Part shown: in pieces, positions 34,901-42,354 of the stretch
How positions within the stretch are numbered: position 1 is the stretch's first letter
Layout: each line of letters opens with the position of its first letter
DNA from: Streptomyces umbrinus
GTDB lineage: Bacteria > Actinomycetota > Actinomycetes > Streptomycetales > Streptomycetaceae
DNA length: 64,000 nt
Assembly: GCF_030817415.1 (NCBI RefSeq)
Contig: NZ_JAUSZI010000002.1
Coordinates: 10,081,501 to 10,145,500, forward strand
Direction of reading: 5' to 3'
The notes under the pieces: model-generated
What the model saw: the letters and a program-made list of their open reading frames with translations, nothing else
Told to the model about the DNA's origin: nothing
The model's database searches: none
Program-made: the position numbers and the translations under genes

Positions 34901-36242
34901 CCGTACGGTTCACCTTGATGCCCAGCGAGCGGATCAGCTCCTCGGCACCAAGCGCCAGCGTCTCGTCGGAGAGAGCCAGCTCGCAAATGCCGTGCTCTTC
35001 AATCGTCCCGTCCGTATCCATGAGCCCCTGCAGCAGTGCCAAGCGCTGCTCGATGGACCCACGCAAGTAGACGATCGGGATGTGCTTGCGACTGAGCACA
35101 CCGACCTGGCGCAGCTGCGCCCGGAGGCCTTCGGTACCCACGGTCTTGTCATCGCTCGTCAACCGATGCGGCTTGTAGCCCGCCACGTCGATCTGCTCGA
35201 TCAGGTGGTCCATATCGGACAACGTCTCGCCGCCGGCAAGCAGATCGGACTGCGTGAACGACCCCTTCCCCACTGAACCGTCGCCGAGCCACGCTCCGAG
35301 GACGTAGGGATCGACCAGCAGATCGGCCTTCGGCAGATCTAGGGACTCGGTGACGCGAATGGAGAACCGGCGGCGCTTGCCTCCCGCGCACAGCACACCG
35401 GCGTCCACCATCTGCTGAGTCGTGAAGACCGACTCCTGCAGTTCGCCGTTGGTACCCCACGACGTACGGCGGAAGACCTGCTCGGACAGCGCCTTGAGCG
35501 CGATCTGCGTATTGAACTCGTGAACATGCACCGTAGAGACCCGAGTGCCGCTCTTCCAGGTCTGTTCCGTGGTCCGTGTCGCATTGCGCCGCTCCACACC
35601 CTGCTTCGACAGGTACGTGTGCAGACGCGTGGGCCTGTGCCACGTCACGCCCTCGATCTCGCTGATCAAGTTGATCAGTTCGCCTACCGTGGAGAACTCG
35701 GGGATGTCGCCCTTTGCCAGTGCCAGGAGAGCCTCCCTGCGGACCTGGACACGATCGCGACGCGCCTGCGTAATCGCGACATTCGTCGGATACGACTCCG
35801 CCCGTCCAGAGACAGACGCCACCAGCCACTGGTGATCCGCGCAGGCGGTGACCACCTGACCGTCGCTCAGTGCGATGTCGTACAGCACCGGCGTCTCGTC
35901 GACCTCGGAGACGTACGAGACCCTGGTCGGCTTGCCGTCGCGCCCGAGCACGAAGTCGCTGGGCTGCAGATCGCCCATCGTCGTCCATCCGAACGGCGTC
36001 GGAATCGGCGTGCCCAGCGGCAGCAGCTTTCCGGTACCGGCTTCGGCCAGCAGGAGCGCATTGCACAGTTCGGGACGGCTCATCGAGGCCAGCAGCTGCA
36101 TCATCTCGTGCCCACGGCCGACGATGTCGCGCTCGGCCTTCTTCAGCGGCTCCGAGAGCTTGGACAGGAGTGGGTAGCGCTCGTTGAGCTGTGCCTCGTG
36201 GAACATGCCGCGCAAGACCTCTCGACTGGACGGATGATTCAA
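31911..36242 (-). CDS. Clp/Hsp100-like double AAA+ ATPase with two inteins
   Basis: A 1443-residue precursor, about 600 residues after removal of inteins of 462 and 381 residues. The first AAA module has LLLAEAGTGK/T (Walker A, split by intein 1 after the Lys), ELVLFIDEFHQIIQ (Walker B, about 589) and IRIIAATTYEEFHKHI. The second has TGSTGVGK/TELTKQLARLLFG (split by intein 2), IRFDMTEYAEDSSF, AVLLFDEVEKAS (about 1229), LLQVLDDGRL and IVLTTNAGSEI. This is the ClpA/ClpB order, but the N-domain and the ClpB middle domain are missing, and the usual aromatic pore-loop motifs (KYRG, GYVG) are not seen. TTG 36242 has no RBS; ATG 36206 may be the true start. Likely a protein-remodelling ATPase of the transfer apparatus. 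Confidence 0.88.
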   Translation of the reverse strand: MNHPSSREVLRGMFHEAQLNERYPLLSKLSEPLKKAERDIVGRGHEMMQLLASMSRPELCNALLLAEAGTGKLLPLGTPIPTPFGWTTMGDLQPSDFVLGRDGKPTRVSYVSEVDETPVLYDIALSDGQVVTACADHQWLVASVSGRAESYPTNVAITQARRDRVQVRREALLALAKGDIPEFSTVGELINLISEIEGVTWHRPTRLHTYLSKQGVERRNATRTTEQTWKSGTRVSTVHVHEFNTQIALKALSEQVFRRTSWGTNGELQESVFTTQQMVDAGVLCAGGKRRRFSIRVTESLDLPKADLLVDPYVLGAWLGDGSVGKGSFTQSDLLAGGETLSDMDHLIEQIDVAGYKPHRLTSDDKTVGTEGLRAQLRQVGVLSRKHIPIVYLRGSIEQRLALLQGLMDTDGTIEEHGICELALSDETLALGAEELIRSLGIKVNRTESAAGYRDAHGELVKCKPRHRMVFTTAQQVFRLPRKAARVPSTTRSTQEWLYITDISPAPTQPGKCIQVDNEDHMYLCGPGFVPTHNTALAQVTMLVDPDRLYLEVDPARMISEAGNAENMAAKLKGFFDEAEDFVKDEKHELVLFIDEFHQIIQLSDAAVEAIKPVLAASGARGIRIIAATTYEEFHKHISPNQPLVERLQRINLNPPDQATTIKILQGMAERYGVADEFYDDHVFRQIYEYTQRYMPASAQPRKSILVLDSMVGWHRLTHRPMDRDLLSDVLMESLNVNVAFRVDGAKIKKQLDEKVFSQDWATGAVARRLQLSVADLNDKGKPMASLLFTGSTGVGKFCIDSTRVPVYSSGGETTWKLHGDLVPGDRVFGRQGRPVEVLGHFPQGMQDVYRVTLWDGRTLDVGGPHLWTVYTAKQRSKKHAGKDVAPMVLSTQEMVERGVVRTYPGDSREDLKFFIPANGPVHWPEQDFDVDPYVLGVLIGNGCLTETQLTLSSGGDDADHTVWTVGEWLGSAPKSYGHNYSWVFPVGVGPVDDRRDSLYQTKDVLASVPDLIGARSAERRIPERYKHGSVQQRWALVQGLFDTDGSIGGSNDRFNVSYSTFSKGLAEDLREVLFSLGVSNTIKSWIRTKEGGRELVEYGVHVKVGNEDKARFFSLPRKHEIARRAVIETSGRKRVKKFDMVGIASIERLPEQQSSSCIYVNDEEHLYQAGQFVVTHNTELTKQLARLLFGDDQRHLIRFDMTEYAEDSSFAAFRSELTKRVWDLSHAVLLFDEVEKASAMVTRVLLQVLDDGRLNDDNNREVSFLNTYIVLTTNAGSEIYKDIAQYAADDTGSGKQLMEYEKLIRRSISSTTGDNRFPPELLGRIDAIVPFQPLSLPTQQKIVRKKLRQMVQEVFVKHNVRIDVDARVLQYLIEDKGDTDSDAGGARAAVAKLTDEVTTAVATFLNEHPSERRIRIDVVGDLVSDDKNLLSSDAYVEVSAVR
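32709..33851 (-). other. intein 2 in the second Walker A of the AAA+ ATPase
   Basis: 381 residues (798-1178), FCIDSTRVPVYSSG to FVVTHN, +1 Thr. Position 1 is Phe, so a class 1 mechanism is impossible. Block B GGPHLWTV, block F SSCIYVNDEEHLYQ and block G VTHN supply the Trp, Cys and Thr of class 3 inteins. The endonuclease motifs are VLGVLIGNGCLT and LVQGLFDTDGSI. The first has Asn where the catalytic Asp is expected, so the nuclease may be inactive. The insertion follows the Walker A lysine (GVGK), so ATP binding depends on splicing. Confidence 0.87.
34641..36026 (-). other. intein 1 in the first Walker A of the AAA+ ATPase
   Basis: 462 residues (73-534), LLPLGTPIPTPFGW to FVPTHN, +1 Thr. 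Position 1 is Leu, not Cys or Ser. WCT residues are present: ACADHQWLV, PGKCIQVDNEDHMYL and PTHN. It is the largest of the three, with an extra segment between block B and the endonuclease. Both LAGLIDADG motifs keep Asp (VLGAWLGDGSVG, LLQGLMDTDGTI). It interrupts GTGK/T exactly as intein 2 does in the second module. Confidence 0.87.
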
Positions 36243-36302
36243 CTGGAAAATCAGTCAAAATCCTATCACGATTGGCATTCGATAGGGCATTGAATGGAGA
36301 TG
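36243..36302 (-). promoter_or_regulatory. leader of the AAA+ ATPase gene
   Basis: On the minus strand: CCCTATCGAATGCCAATCGTGATAGGATTTTGACTG. It holds one inverted (CTATCGAA) and one direct (GATAGG) copy of the leader word within 25 bases, giving dyad symmetry. It lies between a strong terminator and the gene start, so a promoter is needed here. Confidence 0.55.
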
Positions 36303-36335
36303 CGAAAGGCCCCGGAGTTCACTCCGGGGCCTTTC
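36303..36335. terminator. bidirectional hairpin bordering the cargo cluster
   Basis: CGAAAGGCCCCGGAGT and ACTCCGGGGCCTTTCG are perfect complements around a two-base loop, giving A/T-rich ends on both strands. It isolates the AAA+ gene from the minus-strand cargo genes that end at 36443. Bases 36336-36442 hold no gene that I can see. Confidence 0.8.
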
Positions 36336-36442
36336 GTTCCGTGCACTGGTCGCGGGTCGCTCACCCGCCGTATTTGGACTCGTTGCCCTCCGGCGAAGAA
36401 GCCGCAGCAGTACAGGGTCTGCGGCAGAGCAGGGTGCCGTTT

Positions 36443-37714
36443 CTATCGGCTGCAGGCGGTCGTGCGGGCCGGTGGGGCGATGAGCAGTTCCAGTGCGTCT
36501 TCGATCTGGCTCAGGCGTGCCGCGCACTGCGCGGGGCCGGTGCCGCGCACGATCCAGTGCGCGAGACGGTCGTCGTAGGCGGCTGCTGGCGGAGCGGCCA
36601 CGTGATCTCCCGGCTCGGCGGTGGTCACCAGCCGCTCCACCCAGCTCTGTTCGGTGAGGCGGCTGGGCAGGGCCAGGCGCTGCACGGTGCCGGACCGGTC
36701 TGGGTAGAGGAACTGGATCGCTGCGCTGAGGTCGAGGGTCGGGCGCAGCTGCGGGTGGGTTCCGGTGGCGATGTCGGCTGCGATCCGTGCCAGGTCCAGG
36801 CCGAGGGCCTCGCTGATCAGGACGTGCAGCAGGTCGCCTCCGATCCGGCCGTTGATCTCGACGACGCGCGGGCCGCGGGCGGTGAGCATGACCTCGATGC
36901 ACAGGGCTCCGCAGGTCACGCCGACGGCGTCGACGGCGGCAGTGATCAGGCGGGCGAGCTCGGGGTCAGCCAGCATAGGGTCGTGGGCGTCGACGCAGTG
37001 CCCGTATTCCTGGGCGGTGGGCGGCGGCCCGACCCGCTTGCGGGTGACGGCGATGATGCGGCTGTTGCCCGGACCTAGGACCGCCGTCTCCACGCTGATT
37101 TCCGGGCCGTCCAGGAACTCCTCGACCAGGACTCCCTGAGGGCCGTAGGCGTCGAGGCCGAGAACGGTCTCCCGGCCGGCCCGGTCGAAGGCGACCCGTA
37201 CCTCGGAGGGGGTGTCGGCCCGCATCACACCGGCGCTGCCCGCCTGGGCGCGGGGTTTGACCATGACGGGGAAGCCGTGTTCCGCGGCCCATGCGACGGC
37301 GGTGTCCGCGTCGTCGGCCAGCACCGAGCGGGCGGAGGGCACGCCGTGCACGTCCAGGAGGCGGCGGGTGGCCGCCTTGTCCCGGCATGCCTCCATGGAC
37401 TGGGGGCTGGTGCCGGGCAGCCTCAGCTGCTGCGCGAGGAGGGCTGTGGTGACGACGTGGTGCTCCATGTAGGTCATCACGCCGCTCGGGTCGTGGTGCG
37501 CGGCGTACGTCTTGACCTGGGCTGCGGTGGCTTCGGTGTCGGCGAGGTCGACGGCGAGGTGGTCGGTCAGGTAGGGGCGGGCCCAGTCGGGGGCGTCCGC
37601 GTCCGCGAGGACGACGGGGTAGGCGGCGGCAATGCTCTCCAGGAGGTCGCGGCGATAGGCGGGAGAGGTTCCGCCAGCTCCGAGGAGCAGCAGGGGCTTG
37701 GGTGTGGTGGGCAT
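36443..37714 (-). CDS. ATP-grasp ligase (carnosine synthase/amino-acid ligase type) 1
   Basis: A 423-residue soluble enzyme. Its N-terminal Rossmann-like domain (PLLLLGAGGTSPAY, TYMEHHVVTTALL) is followed by the ATP-grasp fold: CRDKAATRRLLDVHGVP, FPVMVKPRAQAGSAGV, VLVEEFLDGPEISVET and the metal-binding end VVEINGRIGGDLLHVL. This is the ATP-grasp_4-type architecture of L-amino-acid ligases and carnosine synthase-like enzymes, which activate a carboxylate as acyl phosphate and join an amine. The substrate is unknown. It is the last gene of a minus-strand cluster with a second ATP-grasp enzyme, a 72-residue peptide and an exporter. Confidence 0.88.
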   Translation of the reverse strand: MPTTPKPLLLLGAGGTSPAYRRDLLESIAAAYPVVLADADAPDWARPYLTDHLAVDLADTEATAAQVKTYAAHHDPSGVMTYMEHHVVTTALLAQQLRLPGTSPQSMEACRDKAATRRLLDVHGVPSARSVLADDADTAVAWAAEHGFPVMVKPRAQAGSAGVMRADTPSEVRVAFDRAGRETVLGLDAYGPQGVLVEEFLDGPEISVETAVLGPGNSRIIAVTRKRVGPPPTAQEYGHCVDAHDPMLADPELARLITAAVDAVGVTCGALCIEVMLTARGPRVVEINGRIGGDLLHVLISEALGLDLARIAADIATGTHPQLRPTLDLSAAIQFLYPDRSGTVQRLALPSRLTEQSWVERLVTTAEPGDHVAAPPAAAYDDRLAHWIVRGTGPAQCAARLSQIEDALELLIAPPARTTACSR

Positions 37715-37732
37715 GGGAGGGCTCCAGGAACG

Positions 37733-38044
37733 TCAGGCGGCTGGGGAGGGCAGGGTGGTTTTGGTCAGGGCCTTGAGGGGGAGGCAGACGGCGGCTCCGG
37801 ACAGGCCGCAGCCGGTCAGTACGAGGGCGATCAGGAGGTGGCCGCCTGCGGCGAGGCACCATCCTGCGAGCAAGGGGGCGAGCAGTACGGCGGTGGCCAG
37901 GGTGGTCCCCCAGATTCCGGCGTAGAGGACGCGGGCGGGGGAGGGCGAGATCCGGTTGAGGGTGTCGGCCGCGGCGACGAGGGCGGGCACGAAGCGCAGT
38001 GGCGCCTCGTGCCGGGCGGTCCCGGACGTTTCGCGGCCGGTCAC
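37733..38044 (-). CDS. small two-pass membrane protein of the ATP-grasp cluster
   Basis: 103 residues from GTG 38044, whose start overlaps the stop of the upstream peptide gene (GTGA). After about 45 polar residues come two hydrophobic helices: AGIWGTTLATAVLLAPLLAG and GGHLLIALVLTGCGLSGAAV. Longer frames upstream are shadows. Coupling to the peptide gene suggests a role in its processing, immunity or export, but no family is recognised. Confidence 0.55.
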   Translation of the reverse strand: MTGRETSGTARHEAPLRFVPALVAAADTLNRISPSPARVLYAGIWGTTLATAVLLAPLLAGWCLAAGGHLLIALVLTGCGLSGAAVCLPLKALTKTTLPSPAA

Positions 38045-38259
38045 TTGGAATCCACCAGACTCTCTTCGGCGCCGAGGACGCGCGGCTTGCCGGTCGGGGA
38101 CAGCGCCGCGAACGCCTGTCCCCGGTACACGTCGACGACGACGGGCCGCCCGGTCGGGTCGCAGACCGCCTCCTGCTTGCCCGGGACGACCGTCTCGCCG
38201 CTCATGTACCGGAGGGCTGCGGGTGCAGTGCGACGCAGTGCGATCTTGTGGTGCAGCAA
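38041..38259 (-). CDS. 72-residue peptide between ATP-grasp genes (candidate precursor)
   Basis: TTG 38259 with AGGAG five bases upstream gives a 72-residue protein (MLHHKIALRRTAPAAL...). It has a basic N-terminal third, a single Cys (KQEAVCDPTGRPVVVD) and a polar C-terminus ending LGAEESLVDSK. It lacks a membrane helix or lipobox. Size, coupling to the membrane protein gene and two neighbouring peptide-bond-forming enzymes fit a ribosomal peptide substrate. It does not match a precursor family I can name with confidence, so the role is inference. Confidence 0.5.
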   Translation of the reverse strand: MLHHKIALRRTAPAALRYMSGETVVPGKQEAVCDPTGRPVVVDVYRGQAFAALSPTGKPRVLGAEESLVDSK

Positions 38260-38330
38260 AACAGCTCCTGTGTGTAGTGAGCCAAGTGGCCCGGGACGGA
38301 ACAGAGGAGGGCGGCATGTCCGCCGCGTCG

Positions 38331-39395
38331 CTACCGCTGGGTGCTCGCGGAGCCCACGTGCTCCCACTCGCTGTCGATCACCTGCGCGCTCTGCGGGGTG
38401 AGTGCGGCCAGGAGCTGCCCCTGGTACGTGTCGTTGATCGAGTAGATCTCGCCGCTCCCGCTGGCGCCGAGGGCGATCTGTGCCTCGCCCGCCTGGAGGT
38501 AGCCGTTGGGGTACTGGGGCTTGACCACCGTCTTCTGGGTGTGCGCGGTCCCGGCGACAGCAAGGACTCCGCCGTTGGCCAGCCGCAGCGCGTACACCGT
38601 GCTGGAGGCCGGCTCCGCGGTGACGAACCAGCTGTCCGCGATGTTCTTTCCGGTCTGGTCGTCCTTGCCGGTGCCGTGCGCCTTGTAGTGCCGGTAGCGG
38701 CTGATGGCTTCCTTGGTCTCCGCGGTGGAGGCCAGTTTCTTGCCCTCCTGCGCCCCTCCGGTTTCCCACAGGTCCTCGTACGCGGTGCGGAGCTGGTTCG
38801 GAGCCAGCGCACCGACCTGCTGTGCGGGGTTGACGCTCTCGGCCAGCCCGTGCCGGTCGACGGCGATCTTGGGCAGTGTGGTCTTCTTGCCCAGCCAGAC
38901 CGCCCCGGACATCTTGTACGGGCCGCCGTCCGCCTTGTCGAAGACGAACATGCCGCGGGACTTGTCGCCGTCGGAGGAGGTGGCCGTCATGGCGAACCAT
39001 GTGGCGGGGGCGGCCGGGATGAGGTACTGGCGGTTCTTGTACGCGAACGGGCTTGAGTAGGTCTTCTGCTTCTTCGCCGTCCACGTCTTCCACTGCTTGT
39101 AAACGCCCTGGTCCTGGGCGTAGGGAACCCCTGCTTCTACGGTGCCCAGCAGCTTGGCGTCCCGTGTGGCATTCGCGGCGTTGTTCACGGCCTGGAAGTG
39201 GTCGACCACCTGCTGGGCGGCCGCCTTGCTGATCGCTCCCTTGGGGGCGGGGGTGCGGCTCGCGCTCGGTGTCGGGCTGCCAGCGCTGCTGGTGTCCGAG
39301 CCTGCGTCGCACGCGCCGAGGGCGAGCGCCACGGAGGTGCCCAGGGCCGTGAGCGCCAGCGGACGCAGATGGGCAAAGCGTGTGGATGGGGACAT
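38331..39395 (-). CDS. secreted lipoprotein of the ATP-grasp cluster
   Basis: A 354-residue protein with a classical lipoprotein signal peptide: basic RFAHLRPL, hydrophobic core and lipobox LALGAC, then a Ser/Pro/Thr spacer. The mature part has no domain I recognise; it contains FAMTATSSDGDKSRGMFVF and DSWFVTAEPASSTVYALRL, suggesting two related NTF2-like or beta-rich halves. ATG 39395 has GAAGGAA upstream. Attached to the outer face of the membrane, it could bind or protect against the cluster product. Confidence 0.75.
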   Translation of the reverse strand: MSPSTRFAHLRPLALTALGTSVALALGACDAGSDTSSAGSPTPSASRTPAPKGAISKAAAQQVVDHFQAVNNAANATRDAKLLGTVEAGVPYAQDQGVYKQWKTWTAKKQKTYSSPFAYKNRQYLIPAAPATWFAMTATSSDGDKSRGMFVFDKADGGPYKMSGAVWLGKKTTLPKIAVDRHGLAESVNPAQQVGALAPNQLRTAYEDLWETGGAQEGKKLASTAETKEAISRYRHYKAHGTGKDDQTGKNIADSWFVTAEPASSTVYALRLANGGVLAVAGTAHTQKTVVKPQYPNGYLQAGEAQIALGASGSGEIYSINDTYQGQLLAALTPQSAQVIDSEWEHVGSASTQR

Positions 39396-39517
39396 GCTGA
39401 GGTTCCTTCCGGGAACGGCGACGGTGGAGGTCTTCTGTGCGGTGTGTTGCGTGCGGTGGACGTGGTTGAGGTTCAGGCCGGTGGCCTGCGAAACGGCGTA
39501 CGGCGGGCCGGAGTTGC

Positions 39518-40756
39518 TCACGCGGCGCGGGGCACGACGGAGGTGACCTTCACGTCGGCGCGGGCGAGGACGTCGGCGAGGTGCTGCTGGGCGTCGTGCG
39601 CGCTGTCGCCGCTGACGACCGCGTACCCGGCGCGGATGTTGTTCGGCGTAGTACTTGAGGGGGTGAGGGTGGCGGTGTCACCGACGTCGCACAGCCACTG
39701 GAAGTGCTCCAGGTGCTGGTCGCTGCCGGGTCGCAGGTCGCGGTGGGTGACGATGCCCTCGGCGGGCGGGTAGATCATGCCGATGGCGGCGCTGCGCTGC
39801 CGGGTGGGGCGCAGGTTGGGGATTTCGCCGCAGGAGAGGGCGGCGGCGGCAAGGGGCAGGGAGATCCCGGTCGCCAGGCGTACGAGTTCGCCGATGAGGT
39901 CGCCGCCGGGGAGGGCGTTGACCTCGACGACTTTCGGCCCCTCTGGGGTGAGGCGGAGTTCGGTGTGGCTGACGCCGTGGGTGACGCCGAGCGCCTCCAG
40001 GGCGGCCGAGGCGATGGGGGCGACCTCGTACAGGAGCGGGTCGCCGGCGCTGACGCTGTGCCCGGTCTCCAGGAAGTAGGGGGCGAAGCCGACCGTTTTG
40101 CGGGTGACGGCCACGGCGCTGGTGACGCCGCGGTGGGTGACGGTCTCCACGGAGATCTCGTCTCCGTGGAGGTACTCCTCCACGAGGACGCCGTCTCCTT
40201 CCGGGCCCTGGTGGGCGGCGCCGGCGGAGGCGATGTCCCAGGCTGCGGGCAGATCGGTGATGGTGTCCACGCGGATGACGCCGATGCTGCCGGCGTAGGC
40301 GGCGGGCTTGAGGACGACCGGGTAGTCGACGCGTTCTGCCGCCGAGGCCGCGGCGTCCAGGGAGTGCACCCAGGTGGAGGCGGCGGAGGGGACTCCGGCG
40401 GCGGCGAAGCGCTGGCGGGAGGTGGCCTTGTCCCGGGCGGCGGCGACGGCCGCGAGGGTGTTGCCGGGCCGTCCGCCGAGGCTGTGTGCGAGCCGGGCGG
40501 CGGTCATCAGGTGGAATTCGTCCCAGGTCAGTACGCCGGCGATGGGCCATCGCACGGCGAGGGAGGCGGCGGCGGTGTTCACCGTGATCGGGTCGCTGAG
40601 ATCGGCGACTTCGTGATCGGTGACGTAGGGCTTCTGCCAGGTCAGGGGCGCGTCGTTGATCAGTAGCAGCGGGTAGTGGGCGGCGGTCTGCTCCAGCAGG
40701 TAGCCGTGCAGGGGGCGCGGGCCGGAGCCGATGACGAGGAGCATGGGGTGGGACAC
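39518..40756 (-). CDS. ATP-grasp ligase 2
   Basis: A 412-residue paralogue of the ATP-grasp protein at 36443-37714 with the same layout: MLLVIGSGPRPLHGYLL, VLTWDEFHLMTAARLA, ARDKATSRQRFAAAGVP, YPVVLKPAAYAGSIGV, VLVEEYLHGDEISVET and VVEVNALPGGDLIGEL. Both enzymes should form amide bonds. Two of them in one cluster imply two ligation steps or two substrates. Start ATG 40756 is preceded by GGGAGTTCACC. The MFS exporter gene lies 40 bases upstream on the same strand. Confidence 0.88.
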   Translation of the reverse strand: MSHPMLLVIGSGPRPLHGYLLEQTAAHYPLLLINDAPLTWQKPYVTDHEVADLSDPITVNTAAASLAVRWPIAGVLTWDEFHLMTAARLAHSLGGRPGNTLAAVAAARDKATSRQRFAAAGVPSAASTWVHSLDAAASAAERVDYPVVLKPAAYAGSIGVIRVDTITDLPAAWDIASAGAAHQGPEGDGVLVEEYLHGDEISVETVTHRGVTSAVAVTRKTVGFAPYFLETGHSVSAGDPLLYEVAPIASAALEALGVTHGVSHTELRLTPEGPKVVEVNALPGGDLIGELVRLATGISLPLAAAALSCGEIPNLRPTRQRSAAIGMIYPPAEGIVTHRDLRPGSDQHLEHFQWLCDVGDTATLTPSSTTPNNIRAGYAVVSGDSAHDAQQHLADVLARADVKVTSVVPRAA

Positions 40757-40795
40757 GGTGAACTCCCGGGAGAGACGCGCGGGTTGGAGGTGGGA

Positions 40796-42061
40796 TCAGG
40801 CCGTGCGCGGTGCGTCGGTCTGGGCAGCGGCCGGGGGGCCTGTGGCCGTGGGATCGGCGGCTGTTCGGCTCGGCGCGTAGGAGGCGCGGTGGTGCCACAG
40901 GCCGCGGAAGGCGAGAGCCATGGCCGCGCCCTGCAGGACGGCGCAGGCCAGGAGCAGGCCGGGCAGGGTGCCGGCAGGCAGGACGGCGACTAGGGCGCCG
41001 GCCACGGGCATCGGCAGTACGACGAGCACGATGGTCACGCTGAGTGTGCTGCCGAAGACGGCGGCGGGAATGAGGCGGGCGCGCAGGGTGCGCAGCACGA
41101 CGGTCAGCGCGCCCTCGCCGGCCATCAGGATGCCGATGGTCACCGCGTACACGCCGAGGTTCGGGGCGAGCGCGGTGGCGAGGCAGGCGGCACAGGCGGT
41201 GGCGGCGCCCGTGGCGCCGACCGGCCACAGGCCGAAGCGGTCGATGGACCGGCGGCAGGCGGCGACGGCGGCGAGGGAGACCAGGCCGGCCGCGCTCCAG
41301 ACGGCGCCGACCGCGATGGAGGAGTGGCCGTAGCGGGTCATGACGGTGATCGGGGCGCTGGCCTGGGTTACGGCGAGCGCGAGGTTGCTGGCCACGAGGC
41401 CGGTGACGAGCCAGGCCAGGGCGGGGATGCCGCGCACGGTATGCCATCCGGTGCGCAGGCTGGCCGCCACGGCGCGCACTCCGGCGGCAGTCGTGCCGAC
41501 CGGGGTGGCCGGGGTGGTGGTCGTGCTGGCGGCGGCGGTGGCCGACAGTGCGGCGACGACGGTGAGCATCAGCGTCGGGCCGACGGCCAGCAGTAGGCCG
41601 CCGAGGAGGGGGCCGGCCAGGAGCGCGCTCTGGTCGATGCCGATCTGCACGGACTGCACACGGTGGGCATCGGCTCCGGCGCGGCGGCTGGCGTGCGCGC
41701 CGAGCGTCTCGACGGCCAGGAAGGAGGCCTGGGAGAGCAGTCCGCCGGCGGCGCCGACGGTCATCACGACGACGGTTGCCGCGGTGCCGGCCGCGGGCAG
41801 GAGGGCCAGCGCGGCGGCGGCCGCCGCGCACAGCAGGGTGCGGGCGAGGGCGGCGGCGCGGAAGACGCGGTCGGCGCGGAAGCGGTCGACCAGGGGCCCG
41901 CCGACGGCGAAGGCGGCCAGCCGCGGCAGCCATTCCAGCAGGAAGGCGGCGCCGGTCAGGGCGGTGGAGCCGGTCGTCAGCAGGATGAGCAGGGGGATGG
42001 CGTAGGTGGCGGTCTGGGTGGCCAGGGCGTCGCTGGCGCGCATGAGGGAACTGCGCGTCAT
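40796..42061 (-). CDS. MFS-type membrane transporter
   Basis: 421 residues with about 12 hydrophobic helices and the MFS motif-A-like loop GGPLVDRFRADRVFRA after helix 2. A second domain begins near residue 205 (LRTGWHTVRGIPALAWLVTG). It resembles MFS exporters of the EntS/macrolide-efflux kind. ATG 42061 overlaps the stop of the small secreted protein gene upstream (ATGA). Probably exports the cluster product or gives self-resistance. Confidence 0.85.
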   Translation of the reverse strand: MTRSSLMRASDALATQTATYAIPLLILLTTGSTALTGAAFLLEWLPRLAAFAVGGPLVDRFRADRVFRAAALARTLLCAAAAAALALLPAAGTAATVVVMTVGAAGGLLSQASFLAVETLGAHASRRAGADAHRVQSVQIGIDQSALLAGPLLGGLLLAVGPTLMLTVVAALSATAAASTTTTPATPVGTTAAGVRAVAASLRTGWHTVRGIPALAWLVTGLVASNLALAVTQASAPITVMTRYGHSSIAVGAVWSAAGLVSLAAVAACRRSIDRFGLWPVGATGAATACAACLATALAPNLGVYAVTIGILMAGEGALTVVLRTLRARLIPAAVFGSTLSVTIVLVVLPMPVAGALVAVLPAGTLPGLLLACAVLQGAAMALAFRGLWHHRASYAPSRTAADPTATGPPAAAQTDAPRTA

Positions 42062-42354
42062 CGGCGCAGGAACGGCGAAGGAGTGTATGGCGATCCCTGC
42101 GCGGAAGAGAAGAAGGAGCGGAGGGGCGGGGGCGACTTGCAGAGGACCCCGACGGCCGTCGTCTTGGTGCTGGCCTTCGAGCGAATGGTCACCGCGTTGG
42201 CGTGGAGCGTGTACGGCAGCGGCGGCTTGTCCGGGCAGGACCACACCGTCTTCGACGCGGCGGTCGGCGCGGCGGTGGCCGCCGGGGCGGACAGCAGCGG
42301 CACGACGACGGCGGCCGCGGTGGCGATGAGCACGGCTGTGCGACGTGCAAACAT
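42058..42354 (-). CDS. small secreted SH3-like protein, possibly truncated
   Basis: 98 residues from ATG 42354: signal peptide (MFARRTAVLIATAAAVVVPL, cut likely after APAATAA) and a short mature region with WSCPDKPPLPYTLHANAVTI and RSKASTKTTAVGVLCKS. That pattern is the first half of a bacterial SH3 domain (VxVRxxPSTxxxxxGxLxxG). After GVLCK the sequence becomes Ser/Pro/Phe-rich and unlike the domain, so the end may be frameshifted. It is coupled to the exporter gene. Confidence 0.55.
   Translation of the reverse strand: MFARRTAVLIATAAAVVVPLLSAPAATAAPTAASKTVWSCPDKPPLPYTLHANAVTIRSKASTKTTAVGVLCKSPPPLRSFFSSAQGSPYTPSPFLRR

Noticed and set aside
38241..38259. Shared LHHK N-terminus between the 72-residue peptide and the lipoprotein starting at 60713
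   Set aside because: Only about five residues match, and the rest differ in type (no lipobox in the peptide). Probably chance.
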